In this document: piece after piece, positions 1 through 10,128 of the stretch
How positions within the stretch are numbered: position 1 is the first letter of the stretch
Layout: each line of letters starts with the position of its first letter
NCBI GenBank assembly: GCA_945875915.1
Contig: CAMCMT010000009.1
Span: forward strand, 1 to 64,000
DNA length: 64,000 bases
Direction: 5' to 3'
Source of the DNA: Synechococcus sp. UW140
GTDB lineage: Bacteria > Cyanobacteriota > Cyanobacteriia > PCC-6307 > Cyanobiaceae
Translations under genes and position numbers: made by a program
Notes under the pieces: generated by a model
What the model was told of the DNA's origin: nothing
Database searches by the model: none
What the model saw: the letters and a program-made list of their open reading frames with translations, nothing else

Positions 1-264
1 TGGCTGCACTTCTTCATGCTGTTTGTGCCGGTGATGGGTCTTTGGACCAGCAGCATCGGCATCATCGGCCTGGCCCTCAACCTGCGTGCCTACGACTTCG
101 TGTCGCAGGAAATCCGCGCCGCTGAGGACCCCGAGTTCGAAACCTTCTATACGAAGAACATTCTTCTCAATGAAGGTCTGCGTGCCTGGATGGCACCGGC
201 CGACCAGCCGCACGAAAACTTCGTCTTCCCTGAAGAGGTTCTGCCCCGTGGTAACGCTCTCTAA
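1..264 (+). CDS. psbD: Photosystem II D2 protein, C-terminal part (5' end outside window)
   Basis: The reading frame is open from base 1 and ends at TAA 262-264, giving the last 87 residues of the D2 reaction-centre protein. The visible part holds the end of the last membrane span ([14 protein letters not shown]), the [27 protein letters not shown] stretch in pieces typical of D2, and the C-terminal LPRGNAL. D2 pairs with D1 in the thylakoid membrane and binds the primary donor, pheophytin and QA; those sites lie mostly upstream of this window. psbC begins inside its last codons in another frame, the usual arrangement in cyanobacteria and chloroplasts, so the two subunits are co-transcribed. 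Confidence 0.97.
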
Positions 265-1636
265 TCCCTCCCTAGTGGCTGTCGGGGGCAAGGACCTCGA
301 CTCCACCGGCTACGCCTGGTGGTCTGGCAACGCTCGCCTGATCAACCTCTCCGGCCGCCTGCTTGGCGCCCACGTCGCCCACGCTGGCCTGATGGTCTTC
401 TGGGCCGGCGCCATGATGCTGTTTGAGGTGAGCCACTTCACCTTCGACAAGCCCATGTACGAACAGGGCCTGATCCTGTTTCCCCACGTGGCCACCCTCG
501 GCTACGGCGTCGGTCCCGGTGGTGAAGTCACCAGCCTCTACCCCTTCTTTGTGGTTGGGGTGCTGCACCTGATCAGCTCTGCCGTTCTCGGCTTGGGCGG
601 CCTTTATCACGCCCTGCGTGGTCCTGAGATTCTGGAGAACTATTCCGCTTTCTTCTCGCAAGATTGGCGTGATAAGAACCAGATGACCAACATCATTGGC
701 TATCACCTAATCCTTCTTGGTGTGGGTGCCTTGCTGCTGGTGTTCAAGGCCATGTTCTTTGGCGGTGTTTATGACACCTGGGCCCCAGGTGGTGGCGATG
801 TGCGCCTGATCACCAACCCCACCCTCAGCCCCGGCGTGGTGTTCGGTTACCTGACCCGCGCCCCCTTCGGTGGTGAGGGTTGGATCATCGGTGTGGACTC
901 CATGGAGGACATCATCGGTGGCCACATCTGGATCGGCCTGATCTGCATCTTCGGTGGCATCTGGCACGTGATCACCAAGCCCTTCGGCTGGGTGCGTCGC
1001 GCCTTCATCTGGAACGGTGAGGCCTACCTGAGCTACAGCCTGGGCGCCCTGAGCTTCATGAGCTTCATTGCCTCGGGCTACATCTGGTTCAACAACACCG
1101 CCTACCCTTCCGAGTTCTACGGCCCCACCAACGCCGAGTCCTCCCAGGCCCAGAGCTTCACCTTCCTGGTGCGCGACCAACGCATGGGCGCCAACATCGG
1201 TTCAGCCATGGGCCCCACGGGCCTGGGCAAATACCTGATGCGCTCCCCCACCGGTGAGATCATTTTCGGTGGTGAAACCATGCGCTTCTGGGACTTCCGC
1301 GGTCCCTGGCTGGAGCCCCTCCGTGGCCCCAATGGCCTGAGCCTCGACAAGCTCCAGAACGACATTCAGCCCTGGCAAGTGCGCCGGGCCGCTGAATACA
1401 TGACCCACGCCCCGAATGCTTCCCTCAATTCCGTGGGCGGCATCATCACCGAGCCCAACTCGGTGAACTTCGTCAACATCCGTCAGTGGCTCGCTTCCAC
1501 TCAGTTCGTGTTGGCGTTCTTCTTCTTGGTCGGTCACCTCTGGCACGCGGGCCGCGCCCGCGCCGCCGCTGCTGGCTTCGAAAAAGGGATCGACCGCAAG
1601 GCCGAGCCCACCTTGGCCATGCCTGACCTCGATTGA
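248..1636 (+). CDS. psbC: Photosystem II CP43 chlorophyll-binding core antenna protein
   Basis: CP43 is the inner antenna of photosystem II and supplies ligands to the Mn4CaO5 cluster. I chose GTG 248 as start because it gives the standard N terminus MVTLSNPS and the usual 17-bp overlap with psbD; the open frame extends further upstream only as a shadow of psbD. The product is 462 aa. Visible are His-rich chlorophyll-binding spans (for example [19 protein letters not shown]) and the large lumenal loop with [12 protein letters not shown], whose Glu343 and Arg346 here correspond to Glu354 and Arg357 of the usual numbering, the residues at the manganese cluster. The last span [20 protein letters not shown] is intact. 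A strong terminator follows the gene. Confidence 0.97.
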
Positions 1637-1672
1637 GTTCGGGGCTCCGTTCCCTGGATCAATCCAACCCCT

Positions 1673-1698
1673 GCCCCCGCCGCAAGCGGGGGCTTTTT
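1673..1698 (+). terminator. Rho-independent terminator after psbDC
   Basis: A perfect 8-bp G+C stem (GCCCCCGC at 1673-1680, GCGGGGGC at 1686-1693) closes a 5-nt loop and is followed directly by five T residues. It sits 37 nt after the psbC stop codon and should end the psbDC transcript. Confidence 0.9.
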
Positions 1699-1802
1699 CA
1701 TGGTCAGGTCCTAGGGCAGGCCAGCACCAAAGCCCCCAGAACGAGGCCATAGCCCTGCCCCTGGGAAAAGGCTCACCTGGGCAGGGGTCGCCAGGGCGAA
1801 GA

Positions 1803-2393
1803 TCAAGCCGCCAACCACCGGCGCAGCAGGGGCAGGCTCAGGCCGATCACATTGCTAAAGCAACCCTCGATCCGTTCCACCACCTGGCCGCCCATGCCCT
1901 CGAGTGCAAAACCACCGGCGCATTGCAACGGCTCCCCCGTGGCCACATAGGCCTCGATCTCACTGGTGGTGAGGGCCGCAAACTGCACCCGGGTGGTAAC
2001 CGTTTCAAGCTGGATCGCCCCTGCTTGGGGAAGCCTGGTGCCAACCCCAGCCCCGGCAGGCTTCAGCAAGCAATGGCCCGTATGCAGCTCGCCCCAACCT
2101 CCAGCCATCCGCTGCCAGCGGCGGGTGGCCTCCTGGGGATCGGCTGGCTTGCCAAAGACCTCACCGGCAAACACCAGCAGGGAATCGCAGCCGAGCACGG
2201 CTTGGCCCGCGCCTGGCTCGAGCGTGTCCACCACCGCCTGGGCTTTGGCCTGGGCCAGCAACCGCACCAGCTCGCTGGGATCAGCCGCCGTGATGGCCCC
2301 CTCATCAACGCCACTGACCTGGACCCGGTGGGGGATGGCCGCCTGCTGCAGCAACCGGCGCCGGGCTGGGGAGGCGGAAGCGAGTACCAACAT
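1803..2393 (-). CDS. maf: Maf-like nucleotide pyrophosphatase
   Basis: Members of the Maf/Ham1-type family hydrolyse non-canonical or modified nucleoside triphosphates to monophosphates; they were first described as septum-formation inhibitors. The 196-aa product starts [15 protein letters not shown], the typical Maf N terminus with the SASPRR-like phosphate-binding motif, and continues with a VLGCDSLLV segment (the catalytic Asp region) and [10 protein letters not shown]. The open frame continues 47 codons upstream of ATG 2391-2393, but nothing there resembles the family, so I start at 2393. It overlaps no real gene and is divergent from the cobQ cluster. Which Maf subfamily it belongs to, and so its substrate, cannot be settled here. 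Confidence 0.9.
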   Translation of the reverse strand: MLVLASASPARRRLLQQAAIPHRVQVSGVDEGAITAADPSELVRLLAQAKAQAVVDTLEPGAGQAVLGCDSLLVFAGEVFGKPADPQEATRRWQRMAGGWGELHTGHCLLKPAGAGVGTRLPQAGAIQLETVTTRVQFAALTTSEIEAYVATGEPLQCAGGFALEGMGGQVVERIEGCFSNVIGLSLPLLRRWLAA

Positions 2394-2494
2394 GGCGCCA
2401 GGCGGATCAAGGACTCCAGCCTGCTGCAGGGCCCACCGGCAGCCGCAATCGGGACCCCCAGGCCAGAGAATGGCCCTGAAGGCGAGCAGGCGGC

Positions 2495-2875
2495 GTGGGC
2501 GAGGACGGCATCGGATCAACGACCCCGCGGGCACTGCGGCGGGGTCGACTGGCCTTGCGCTGCCTGCCGTTTCGCCAGGCCTTCTACGGGCACCTTGAAT
2601 CCCGGGCCCTGGGCAGCAATGACCTAGCCAGGTCCCAAGCGGCCACCGGATGGTGCTTTCGCCCCGTGGGCTCCTATGAGGCGGAGGGCCACTTGATCTG
2701 GTTGATCCAGCTGGGGGTCTTGCGGCGGGAGGTGGATGGCCAGGGCCTGACCGAGCGGGTGCGGCTCACCCCCCTGGGCCGGCAGGTGCTGGCGCCCTGG
2801 ACCGCTGAGATCCCGCGGGCCAACCCCTGCCATCAGCTCTGGGGCTGGCTGCAACGCCACCGGCCCAGGCTCTGA
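2495..2875 (+). CDS. Conserved cyanobacterial protein, Npun_F0494-like
   Basis: A 126-aa protein read from a GTG start. The core [13 protein letters not shown] ... [20 protein letters not shown] ... [12 protein letters not shown] resembles the uncharacterised cyanobacterial Npun_F0494 family as I recall it, and has the look of a small winged-helix fold, but no function is known. Its TGA overlaps the ATG of cobQ (ATGA at 2875), so the two are probably translationally coupled. The exact N terminus is uncertain: the first 15 residues are not conserved-looking. Confidence 0.75.
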   Translation: MGEDGIGSTTPRALRRGRLALRCLPFRQAFYGHLESRALGSNDLARSQAATGWCFRPVGSYEAEGHLIWLIQLGVLRREVDGQGLTERVRLTPLGRQVLAPWTAEIPRANPCHQLWGWLQRHRPRL

Positions 2876-4398
2876 TGGCCAGCAGCCCCCCCTTCCCCAG
2901 ACCCTTGATGGTGCTTGGCACCTCTAGCGGAGCCGGCAAATCGCTGATGACCGCTGCCCTCTGCCGGGTGCTGCGTCGCCGCGGCGAAACGCCCCTGCCC
3001 TTCAAGGGCCAGAACATGAGCAACAACGCCTGGGTGGATCAGGCTGGCGGCGAGATGGCCTATTCCCAGGCCCTGCAGGCCTGGGCCGCTGGCCTAGAGC
3101 CCAGCTGCACCATGAATCCGGTGCTGCTCAAACCCCAGGGCGACAGCACCAGCGAGGTGATTCACCTGGGCCAATCCGTCGGCACGGCCCGGGCTGAGCA
3201 CTACTACCGCGACTGGTTCAAGCCCGGCTGGGCGGCGATTCGCACTGGCCTCGAAAGCCTGCAGCAGGCCCATCCGGGCGGAAGATTGGTGTTGGAAGGC
3301 GCCGGCAGCCCGGTGGAAGTGAACCTGCAATCTCGGGATCTCACCAACCTGCGCCTGGCCCAATACCTGAAGGCCCACTGCCTACTGGTGGCCGATATCG
3401 AGCGGGGCGGGGTGTTCGCCCAGCTCGTAGGCACCCTCGACCTCCTGAGGCCGGTGGAACGGCCCCTAATCCGCGGGCTGCTGATCAATCGCTTCCGCGG
3501 CCGCCGCGAACTCTTCGATTCCGGGCGCACCTGGCTGGAGCAGCACACCGGTGTGCCGGTGCTCGGGGTAATGCCCTGGCTCGATGAGCTCTTTCCGCCG
3601 GAAGACTCCCTCGACCTCCTGGAGCGCCGCGGCCGCAAGCCGGACGCCGAGCTCGAGATCGCCGTGCTGCGCCTGCCCTCGCTCAGCAATTTTTCCGATC
3701 TCGACCCCCTGGAGGCCGAACCAAGCGTGCAGCTGCGCTGGCTCCAGGCCGGCCAACCCCTGGGCCAGCCCGATGCGGTGATCGTGCCGGGGAGTAAGCA
3801 AACCTTGCGGGATCTGGCCGCGCTCCAGGCCAGTGGCCTGGGGGAGGAGCTGGTCCGTTACGGCTTCAGCGGCGGCCAGCTGTTCGGCATCTGCGGCGGC
3901 CTGCAGATGCTGGGCGCATCCCTACACGACCCCCAGGGCCTGGAAGGGGGCAGGCCCGGCCAAGCCAGGGGCCTGGGGGTGCTGCCCCTGGAGACGGTGT
4001 TTACGGACACCAAGGCCCTCACCCAGCGCCGCAGCCTGGCCCTCTGGCCGGCAGGGGAGCCGTCCTTAGAACTCGAGGGCTTTGAGTTGCATCGGGGCCA
4101 CAGCCAGCTCCAAGACCCGGACGCCCAGGGAGCCTGCCAACCGATCGCCGCCGCCGCCGATCTGGGCTGGTGCCAGCCCTTGGGCGACCAGGGCGGCCTG
4201 GTGGCAGGCACCTACCTGCATGGGGTGTTTGAAAGTGGGGCCTGGCGCCGCCGCTGGCTCAATGGCCTGAGGCACCGCAAGGGATTGGCTCCCCTAACGG
4301 AACCGGTGCCCCACCACAGCCAGCAACGGGAGGCCCTGCTTGATCGGCTCGCCGATGCGTTTGAAGCCCATGTGAACCTGGAGCCGCTGCTGCGATGA
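2875..4398 (+). CDS. cobQ: Cobyric acid synthase (adenosylcobyrinic acid a,c-diamide amidase)
   Basis: CobQ amidates the b, d, e and g side chains of adenosylcobyrinic acid a,c-diamide using glutamine and ATP, a late step of (pseudo)cobalamin synthesis. The 507-aa product has the N-terminal dethiobiotin-synthetase-like ATPase domain with P-loop GTSSGAGKS (residues 15-23) and the family signature [11 protein letters not shown], followed by a class I glutamine amidotransferase domain with the catalytic Cys340 in [10 protein letters not shown] and His449 in YLHGVFES. Length and order match the family. It is the middle gene of an overlapping three-gene cluster with a small upstream protein and a ferredoxin. 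Confidence 0.96.
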   Translation: MASSPPFPRPLMVLGTSSGAGKSLMTAALCRVLRRRGETPLPFKGQNMSNNAWVDQAGGEMAYSQALQAWAAGLEPSCTMNPVLLKPQGDSTSEVIHLGQSVGTARAEHYYRDWFKPGWAAIRTGLESLQQAHPGGRLVLEGAGSPVEVNLQSRDLTNLRLAQYLKAHCLLVADIERGGVFAQLVGTLDLLRPVERPLIRGLLINRFRGRRELFDSGRTWLEQHTGVPVLGVMPWLDELFPPEDSLDLLERRGRKPDAELEIAVLRLPSLSNFSDLDPLEAEPSVQLRWLQAGQPLGQPDAVIVPGSKQTLRDLAALQASGLGEELVRYGFSGGQLFGICGGLQMLGASLHDPQGLEGGRPGQARGLGVLPLETVFTDTKALTQRRSLALWPAGEPSLELEGFELHRGHSQLQDPDAQGACQPIAAAADLGWCQPLGDQGGLVAGTYLHGVFESGAWRRRWLNGLRHRKGLAPLTEPVPHHSQQREALLDRLADAFEAHVNLEPLLR

Positions 4399-4652
4399 CG
4401 GTGATGGCGTGCCAGGGTCCGGTGACAATCCACTGGCCCGACGGCCAGATCAGTACGGCCCTCCCCGGTCAGGACTGGCTTTTAGCGGCAGCGGCGGCAG
4501 GCTTGGCCATCCCCACGGGCTGCCTGGGGGGCAGCTGCGGCGCCTGTGAAATCGAGGTGAACGGCGAGATCGAAAGGGCCTGCATCGCCGAGGTGCCCCC
4601 CAGCCCCGCCGGCCCCCTAACCGTGGCCTGGGCCAGCGATCCTTACTGGTAA
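4395..4652 (+). CDS. Small 2Fe-2S ferredoxin-like protein
   Basis: An 85-aa protein with the plant-type 2Fe-2S pattern C-x4-C-x2-C (in [10 protein letters not shown]) and a fourth cysteine in RAC downstream. It is shorter than photosynthetic PetF ferredoxin and lacks its acidic surface stretches. Its ATG overlaps the cobQ stop by four bases (ATGA), so it is very probably translated from the same message. The link to cobalamin synthesis (for example supplying an electron to a corrin or other enzyme) is inference from position only; the redox partner is not known. Confidence 0.88.
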   Translation: MTVMACQGPVTIHWPDGQISTALPGQDWLLAAAAAGLAIPTGCLGGSCGACEIEVNGEIERACIAEVPPSPAGPLTVAWASDPYW

Positions 4653-4666
4653 ATCAAGGCAGCCGA

Positions 4667-5866
4667 CTAGGCCTCAGAGGGGTCCTTTTGAATCAGACCC
4701 CCGCCGAGGACCACTTCACCCGCATAGAACACGGCTGCCTGGCCAGGGGTGATCGAGAACTGCTCCTCGGCAAACTCCAGCCGACAACGGTGGGGGCGAC
4801 CCGCCTGCCGGTCGGCCTCCGTGGCGGGTAGGGGGAACAGGGTGGCCGGCTCAGGGCCGCTGCGATAGCGCACCTGCACCTCCACGGCGATCGGCGCCTC
4901 GGGCGGGGCCATGGACAGCCAGTTGACGGCGCCAACGAGGGCCCCGCAGCGGGCAGCCTCGGACCGGGGAGCCACCACCACCTGGTTCATGGCGCCATCA
5001 AGGCGCACCACATGCAACGGTTCGCTCCAGGCGACGCCGAGGCCGCGGCGCTGGCCAATCGTGAAGTGCTCGATGCCGTCGTGTTCGCCCAGCACCCGTC
5101 CGTCGCTGAAAACAATCTGGCCCTGGCGGGGTGGCAGGTAGGCATCCAGGAACGCCTTCATGGACCCGTGGTGATCGGCCAGGCAGAGGTCCTGGCTTTC
5201 CGGTTTCTCTGCGGTGCGCAGGCCGTGGCGGGCGGCCTCCAACCGGGTGTCGGCCTTAGTGAGCTCGCCTAGGGGAAACACCAGCCGCCCCAGGATCTCC
5301 TGCGGTAGGTCGTAGAGGAAATAGCTCTGGTCCTTGCGTTGATCGAGGCCGCGCAGCAACTGGTGGCGGCCCTTGCCGTCGCCGGGCACGGGCAGGGGAT
5401 CGGCAGCCTCGCCAAGGCGTACCCGGGCGTAATGGCCGGTGGCGATGCGGCCCATCCCCCGCTCCTCGGCCGCCCAGGCCAGCATCGGCCCAAACTTCAC
5501 CTCTCGGTTGCAACGGGAGCAGGGCAGGGGGGTGACCCCGGCGCCATAGCCCTCCACCAGAAACTCGACGATCTGCGTTTGGAACGTGGCCCGGGAATCG
5601 ACCACATGGTGGGGAACCCCCAGCTGGTCGCAAATGGCCGCCGCATCCACCAACCCCTCGGCGCAGCAGGCCCCCTTCCCACTCATCAACCACAGGGTGA
5701 GGCCCTCCACCTGCCAGCCGGCCTCCACCAGCAAGGCCGCCGTCAGGGAACTGTCCACCCCACCCGAGAGTCCCACCGCCACCCGCTGCACGCCTGGCCA
5801 AGCCCGCAGCCGCTCAATCGCCGCCGCCCCGGCCGGTGTGGCCGCAGGGGCCGCACCGGGAGCCAT
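4667..5866 (-). CDS. mnmA: tRNA-specific 2-thiouridylase MnmA
   Basis: MnmA thiolates U34 of tRNA-Lys, -Glu and -Gln using ATP and a persulfide sulfur donor. The 399-aa product has the PP-loop SGGVDSS (residues 34-40), the nucleophilic Cys119 in [12 protein letters not shown], the second catalytic Cys228 in SQDLCL, and the GHYAR and [10 protein letters not shown] motifs. I start at ATG 5864-5866, which gives a length near that of relatives; the frame is open up to 6016 with further ATGs at 5944 and 5947, but that part looks like non-coding spacer. It is convergent with the ferredoxin gene (14 bp apart) and divergent from nnrE-nnrD. Confidence 0.94.
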   Translation of the reverse strand: MAPGAAPAATPAGAAAIERLRAWPGVQRVAVGLSGGVDSSLTAALLVEAGWQVEGLTLWLMSGKGACCAEGLVDAAAICDQLGVPHHVVDSRATFQTQIVEFLVEGYGAGVTPLPCSRCNREVKFGPMLAWAAEERGMGRIATGHYARVRLGEAADPLPVPGDGKGRHQLLRGLDQRKDQSYFLYDLPQEILGRLVFPLGELTKADTRLEAARHGLRTAEKPESQDLCLADHHGSMKAFLDAYLPPRQGQIVFSDGRVLGEHDGIEHFTIGQRRGLGVAWSEPLHVVRLDGAMNQVVVAPRSEAARCGALVGAVNWLSMAPPEAPIAVEVQVRYRSGPEPATLFPLPATEADRQAGRPHRCRLEFAEEQFSITPGQAAVFYAGEVVLGGGLIQKDPSEA

Positions 5867-6050
5867 GGGTTGGGGGGGAGCGGAAAAACGGGCCACAACT
5901 GGGGGTTCGCCAGCCTTAGGGCAGACAGGTCGAGATGTTTCCATCATGGAACTGTGCCGGGCCGATTGCGGCCAGGCCCCAGCCTCCGCCGCCTGGGCCC
6001 AGCCCAAATCGTCCAATCAGTCCACAATCCGATTGGGCCCAGCCCCCCCA

Positions 6051-7745
6051 ATGGCCACGTCCATGTCCCTGGAAGTCCCCCTACCTGACCCCGTTGCCGC
6101 AAGCCCTTGGCCCACCTGGCCACCGGCCGATGCCGACCATCTGCTGGTGACGGGGACCCAGATGGCCGAGCTGGAGAGCCAGCTGTTCACCAGTGGCCTG
6201 CCGGTGGAGGCCCTGATGGAAAAGGCCGCCCTGGCGATCGCCCGCCGGCTGCTCGCCAAACCGCCAGCGGCGGCCCTGGTACTGGTGGGGCCAGGCCATA
6301 ACGGCGGCGATGGGCTGGTGGTGGCACGGGAGCTGCACCTGGCCGGGGTGCCCGTACGCCTCTGGACCCCTTTTGAGCGCCCCAAACCCCTGACAAGCGC
6401 CCACCTCCGCCACTGCCGCTGGCTCGGGATTCCGGTGCTGGAGGGGCAGCCCGATCCCAGGGATGGGGCCCTCTGGATCGATAGCCTCTTTGGCGTCGGC
6501 CAGCAACGCCCGATCGACGACTCCCTGGCCAGCCTGCTGACGCGGCGCCACCAGGGACGGCCAGGGGCCCTGGTGGCCATCGATGTGCCCACGGGCCTTT
6601 GCAGCGACAGCGGTCGACTCATCGGCAGCACCGCCGCCCGGGCCCGAATCACCTACTGCCTGGGACTGTTCAAGCAGGGTCTGGTCCAGGACGCCGCCCT
6701 GGCCTGGGTGGGTCAGTTGGAGCGGATCGACTTGGGCTTGCCTAAGGCCCTGTTGTCCCCCCTGGCCGCCAGCCAGCCCCTGGCCCTCGGGGCGACGGAT
6801 GGGGCCACGGCCCCCTGGCCGCAGCTGGATCCGGCCGCCGGCAAATATGGCCGCGGCCGCCTGCTGGTGGTGGCCGGCAGCCCCAGCTATCCAGGCGCCG
6901 CCCAGCTCTGCCTGCAGGGAGCTAGCGCCAGCGGCTGCGGCTGCCTCAAAGCCCTGGTGCCCGCGGCTGGAGCGCCCGGACTTTGGGCTAGCCAGCCCCA
7001 TGTGGTGCTAGTGGATAGGGCCGCCTTGGAGCCGCCCAGGGCCCTGCAGAGATTTGATGCGGTTGTGTTTGGACCTGGCCTAGGGGCCGACCAGCGGCAG
7101 GCAGATCCAAGCCAGCAGCAGCTGTGGAAGCAATTGCAGGGCTTCCGGGGGCTCCTGCTGCTCGATGCCGATGGCCTCAACCGGCTGGCAGAGCTGGGCC
7201 AAGGCCTCGAATCGGGCGCCAGCCAATGGCTGCGTCACCGCCAAGGACCGACCTGGCTGACGCCCCATGGGGCGGAATTTGCCCGCCTGTTCCCCGATCT
7301 GGCAGGCCTTGCGCCCCTAAGGGCCGCCGCCGCCGCCGCCCAAGCGTCCACTGCCACCGTGCTGTTGAAGGGGGCCCACAGCGTCATCGCCACAGCCAAT
7401 GGACGCAGCTGGCAACTGGTTGAAACCTGCGCAGCCGCAGCCCGGGCCGGATTGGGCGATGTGCTGGCGGGCTATGCGGCCGGCCGCGGGGCCATGGCTG
7501 TTGCTGCTGAGAGAGCTGTTGCTGCTGAGAGAGCTGGGGCTGGCAACCAACCTGTCGCCGCGAACCGGCTTGGACTAGCCGCCGCAGCGCTGCGGCTTGA
7601 TGGCGCCCTCTTGGCGGCAGCGGCCCTCAACCATGCCCTGGCTGGCTGCCAAGTCCAACGCCGCGGTGGACCCGGTGGTGCGACACCGATGGCCGTAGCG
7701 GCAGCGCTTGCGTCGCAAAGCTTTTATCAATCCGCTCAAATATGA
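6051..7745 (+). CDS. nnr: Bifunctional NAD(P)H-hydrate epimerase / ADP- or ATP-dependent dehydratase
   Basis: Repairs damaged NADH/NADPH hydrates: the N-terminal YjeF_N (NnrE) domain epimerises the R form and the C-terminal ribokinase-like domain (NnrD) dehydrates the S form. The 564-aa product shows GPGHNGGDGLVVARELH and an FGVGQQRPI motif in the first half, then GKYGRGRLLVVAGS, GPGLG, LLDADGLN, LTPHGAEFARLF and GLGDVLAGYAAG in the second. Start chosen at ATG 6051; ATG 6063 is an alternative. The dehydratase part contains an exact 18-bp tandem duplication (7497-7532) adding AVAAER twice in a variable surface-loop-like region just after the GDVLAG motif. Confidence 0.94.
   Translation: MATSMSLEVPLPDPVAASPWPTWPPADADHLLVTGTQMAELESQLFTSGLPVEALMEKAALAIARRLLAKPPAAALVLVGPGHNGGDGLVVARELHLAGVPVRLWTPFERPKPLTSAHLRHCRWLGIPVLEGQPDPRDGALWIDSLFGVGQQRPIDDSLASLLTRRHQGRPGALVAIDVPTGLCSDSGRLIGSTAARARITYCLGLFKQGLVQDAALAWVGQLERIDLGLPKALLSPLAASQPLALGATDGATAPWPQLDPAAGKYGRGRLLVVAGSPSYPGAAQLCLQGASASGCGCLKALVPAAGAPGLWASQPHVVLVDRAALEPPRALQRFDAVVFGPGLGADQRQADPSQQQLWKQLQGFRGLLLLDADGLNRLAELGQGLESGASQWLRHRQGPTWLTPHGAEFARLFPDLAGLAPLRAAAAAAQASTATVLLKGAHSVIATANGRSWQLVETCAAAARAGLGDVLAGYAAGRGAMAVAAERAVAAERAGAGNQPVAANRLGLAAAALRLDGALLAAAALNHALAGCQVQRRGGPGGATPMAVAAALASQSFYQSAQI
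7497..7532 (+). repeat. 18-bp exact tandem duplication inside nnr
   Basis: Two identical adjacent 18-bp copies (GCTGTTGCTGCTGAGAGA) at 7497-7514 and 7515-7532, in frame, each encoding AVAAER. Recent slippage or duplication is the simplest explanation. Confidence 0.95.
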
Positions 7746-7877
7746 AGCCAATCTGCTCCAACAATGGGGCCGAGAAATCCCCTGTCAACAGATGCCTCGC
7801 AATGCTGAAAGATTCATGAAGACACAGACGAATTTCACTTTTCTGTAGCAGGTTGGACTAACTTCTACCCCCACTCC

Positions 7878-8813
7878 ATGACCCCCTCTGGCCCGCCCGA
7901 CAGCGGCGGCCCTCGCCGCCGCAGCAGTGATCCGATCACCTGGTATCTCGGCACCATCGGACGTGTGCCTTTGCTGACACCAGCCGAAGAGATTGAACTC
8001 GGGAATCAGGTGCAAATCATGATGCGGCTCTTGGAGGAGCCTAAGGATGGGGGCTATAGCGATCAGGAAAATAAATTAATTCGGGTTGGCCGCCGCTGCA
8101 AAGAGCGCATGATGAAGGCGAATCTTCGCCTTGTTGTCAGTGTCGCCAAGAAATATCAGGGTAAAGGCCTCGAACTCCTCGACCTAATCCAGGAGGGGTC
8201 CCTGGGCCTAGAGCGGGCTGTTGAAAAATTCGATCCCACCCGGGGCTACAAGTTTTCGACCTACGCCTTCTGGTGGATTCGCCAGAGCATGACCCGGGCG
8301 ATTGCCTGCCAATCACGGACGATCCGGCTGCCGGTGCACCTGTCCGAACGGCTCTCGGCGATTCGCAGGGTGAGCCTAGATCTTGCCCACAAACTCGGGG
8401 CGATGCCTAGTCGCCAGGAAATTTCCGAAGCCATGGCCATGCCAATCGAGGAGCTCGATTCGCTGCTGCGCCAGTCACTCACTACTTCCAGCCTTGATGC
8501 GCCGGTCAACGGTGATGACGATCGCAGCTTTTTAGGCGACCTGATTGCCGATACCAGCCACAGCGAACCCCTGGAGTCGGTCGAGCGGGGCATCCACCTG
8601 GAACAGCTGGGCCAATGGCTCGGCCAGCTTTCGGAGCAGGAGCGCCAGGTGCTGGAAATGCGTTTTGGCCTAGAGGGCCATGATCGTCACACCCTGGCCG
8701 AAATTGGCCGACTCCTCGATGTCTCCCGGGAGCGGGTGCGGCAGGTGGAACTCAAGGCCCTGCGCAAGCTGCGCCAATTCACCCGCCGAAGCCCCTCCCT
8801 CAAGGGTCCCTAG
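7878..8813 (+). CDS. Group 2 RNA polymerase sigma-70 factor
   Basis: A 311-aa primary-like sigma factor. Region 1.2 (DPITWYLGTIGRVPLLTPAEE), region 2 with the -10-recognition helix (KFDPTRGYKFSTYAFWWIRQ), region 3 (RLPVHLSERL) and region 4 (GLEGHDRHTLAEIGRLLDVSRERVRQ) are all present. It lacks the long N-terminal region 1.1 extension of SigA, so it is a non-essential group 2 factor of the SigB/C/D/E type, used in cyanobacteria for light, stress or nutrient responses; I cannot say which. The 132-bp gap upstream should hold its own promoter. Confidence 0.92.
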   Translation: MTPSGPPDSGGPRRRSSDPITWYLGTIGRVPLLTPAEEIELGNQVQIMMRLLEEPKDGGYSDQENKLIRVGRRCKERMMKANLRLVVSVAKKYQGKGLELLDLIQEGSLGLERAVEKFDPTRGYKFSTYAFWWIRQSMTRAIACQSRTIRLPVHLSERLSAIRRVSLDLAHKLGAMPSRQEISEAMAMPIEELDSLLRQSLTTSSLDAPVNGDDDRSFLGDLIADTSHSEPLESVERGIHLEQLGQWLGQLSEQERQVLEMRFGLEGHDRHTLAEIGRLLDVSRERVRQVELKALRKLRQFTRRSPSLKGP

Positions 8814-8821
8814 GGGCCTAA

Positions 8822-8845
8822 CCAAGATGCAAAGATTGCTCTTGG
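8822..8845. terminator. Hairpin between convergent sigma factor and pdhA genes
   Basis: CCAAGA (8822-8827) pairs with TCTTGG (8840-8845) and GCAA (8829-8832) with TTGC (8836-8839), leaving one bulged T and a 3-nt loop. It sits in the 57-bp gap between two convergent genes, where a two-way terminator would be expected, but no T-run follows on either strand, so the role is a guess. Confidence 0.4.
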
Positions 8846-8870
8846 CCTGGACTGCAATCCCGACAACAGT

Positions 8871-9998
8871 TCAGTCGTCGGCCCAGATGTAGCGGGTCAA
8901 TTCAGCCGGGTCGGGCTCGGGGGCTGCGAGCGCGAACTCAACACAATCGGCCACATGGACATCGATCTCCTTTTCGATCTGCTTGAGATCGGCTTCGCTA
9001 GCCAGTTGCTGCTCGAGCAGGTGGCCAGCTAGACGCTTGATTGGATCGCGCTGGGCCCAGAACTGCTTCTCGGCCTCAGCCCGCAGCTCATCGGGGTCGG
9101 CAAGGGAGTGGCCCCGGAAGCGATAGGTGAGGCACTCGAGCACGGTGGGACCCTCTCCCGCCCTGGCCCGCTCAATCGCCCGCTGGGCCGCTGCCCGCAC
9201 GGCTAGCACATCCATGCCGTCCACCTCTTCGCCGGCCATGCCGAAGGCAGCAGCTTTGCGCCATATCTCTGGGTCACTGGTGGCCCGGTTGTGGTCCATG
9301 CCGATGGCCCACTTATTGTTTTCCACCACGAAAAGAATCGGCAGCTTCCAGAGAGCCGCCATGTTTAAACATTCATAAAACTGGCCAATATTGCAGGTGC
9401 CATCGCCAAAAAAGGCCGCCGTGACAGCATCGCTGCTGGCATCTCCGAGGGCATCGCGCTTATAGCGACTGGTGAAGGCAGAGCCAAGGGCCACGGGGAT
9501 GCCTTCACCGATGAAGGCATAACCACCAAGCAGGTGATGTTCCTTGGAAAAGAGGTGCATGGAGCCGCCCCGGCCCTTGCTACAGCCGGTTTCCTTACCA
9601 AACAGCTCACTCATGACCTCCCGAGCCGGCACTCCGCAACTCAGGGCATGGACGTGGTCGCGGTAGGTGCTGCAGAACCAATCGTGTTGCAATTTCATTG
9701 CCCGGATCACGCCGGTACTCACCGCTTCCTGGCCGTTATAAAGATGTACGAAACCAAACATCTTGCCGCGGTAATACATCTCGGCGCACTTGTCTTCAAA
9801 GCGGCGCCCAAGGGTCATGTCGCGGTAGAGCATTAGGCCCTCCTCGCGAGTCACCGTTGCTGGGGTTGCGGGGTAGAGGGCTGAAAGCCGCTCGGCGTGG
9901 CTGCCGGCGGCGGCGGCTTGCTCACTGGCGGATAGGTCACTGGCACCTGGGCCACCGGCCTGAGGGGCCGCAATTCCCGTTGTTAACTCAGCCGTCAT
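8871..9998 (-). CDS. pdhA: Pyruvate dehydrogenase E1 component, alpha subunit
   Basis: Thiamine-diphosphate-dependent decarboxylation of pyruvate as part of the PDH complex that makes acetyl-CoA. The 375-aa product has the ThDP-binding motif from [10 protein letters not shown] to [10 protein letters not shown], the [13 protein letters not shown] active-site region, and [18 protein letters not shown] with [15 protein letters not shown], which includes the phosphorylation-loop region of E1 alpha. Start ATG 9996-9998 gives an N-terminal tail of about 40 residues that is Ala/Gly-rich and probably disordered. The beta subunit is not in the window, as is usual in cyanobacteria where the subunits are scattered. 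Divergent from ftn2 across 130 bp. Confidence 0.95.
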   Translation of the reverse strand: MTAELTTGIAAPQAGGPGASDLSASEQAAAAGSHAERLSALYPATPATVTREEGLMLYRDMTLGRRFEDKCAEMYYRGKMFGFVHLYNGQEAVSTGVIRAMKLQHDWFCSTYRDHVHALSCGVPAREVMSELFGKETGCSKGRGGSMHLFSKEHHLLGGYAFIGEGIPVALGSAFTSRYKRDALGDASSDAVTAAFFGDGTCNIGQFYECLNMAALWKLPILFVVENNKWAIGMDHNRATSDPEIWRKAAAFGMAGEEVDGMDVLAVRAAAQRAIERARAGEGPTVLECLTYRFRGHSLADPDELRAEAEKQFWAQRDPIKRLAGHLLEQQLASEADLKQIEKEIDVHVADCVEFALAAPEPDPAELTRYIWADD

Positions 9999-10128
9999 CG
10001 CCTAAGGGCCTGAAGCGTTTAGCGACTGTACGGGGTCCAAAGGCCCCTAATGGTTCCAAGAGCGGCCAAAATTACAGACCCAGCCTAAACACAGCTGCTT
10101 ACAGTCAGTCGTCAGCGAAGCTCCTGGC

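Noticed and set aside
86-247. Longer form of psbC starting upstream of 248
   Set aside because: This part is the psbD frame read out of phase, and the GTG at 248 gives the known CP43 start.
5586-6050. N-terminal extension of the nnr gene
   Set aside because: It overlaps mnmA antisense and shows no resemblance to the YjeF_N domain.
6234-6241. HIP1 octamer GCGATCGC, also at 49926-49933
   Set aside because: A common cyanobacterial palindrome; two copies in coding sequence have no special meaning here.
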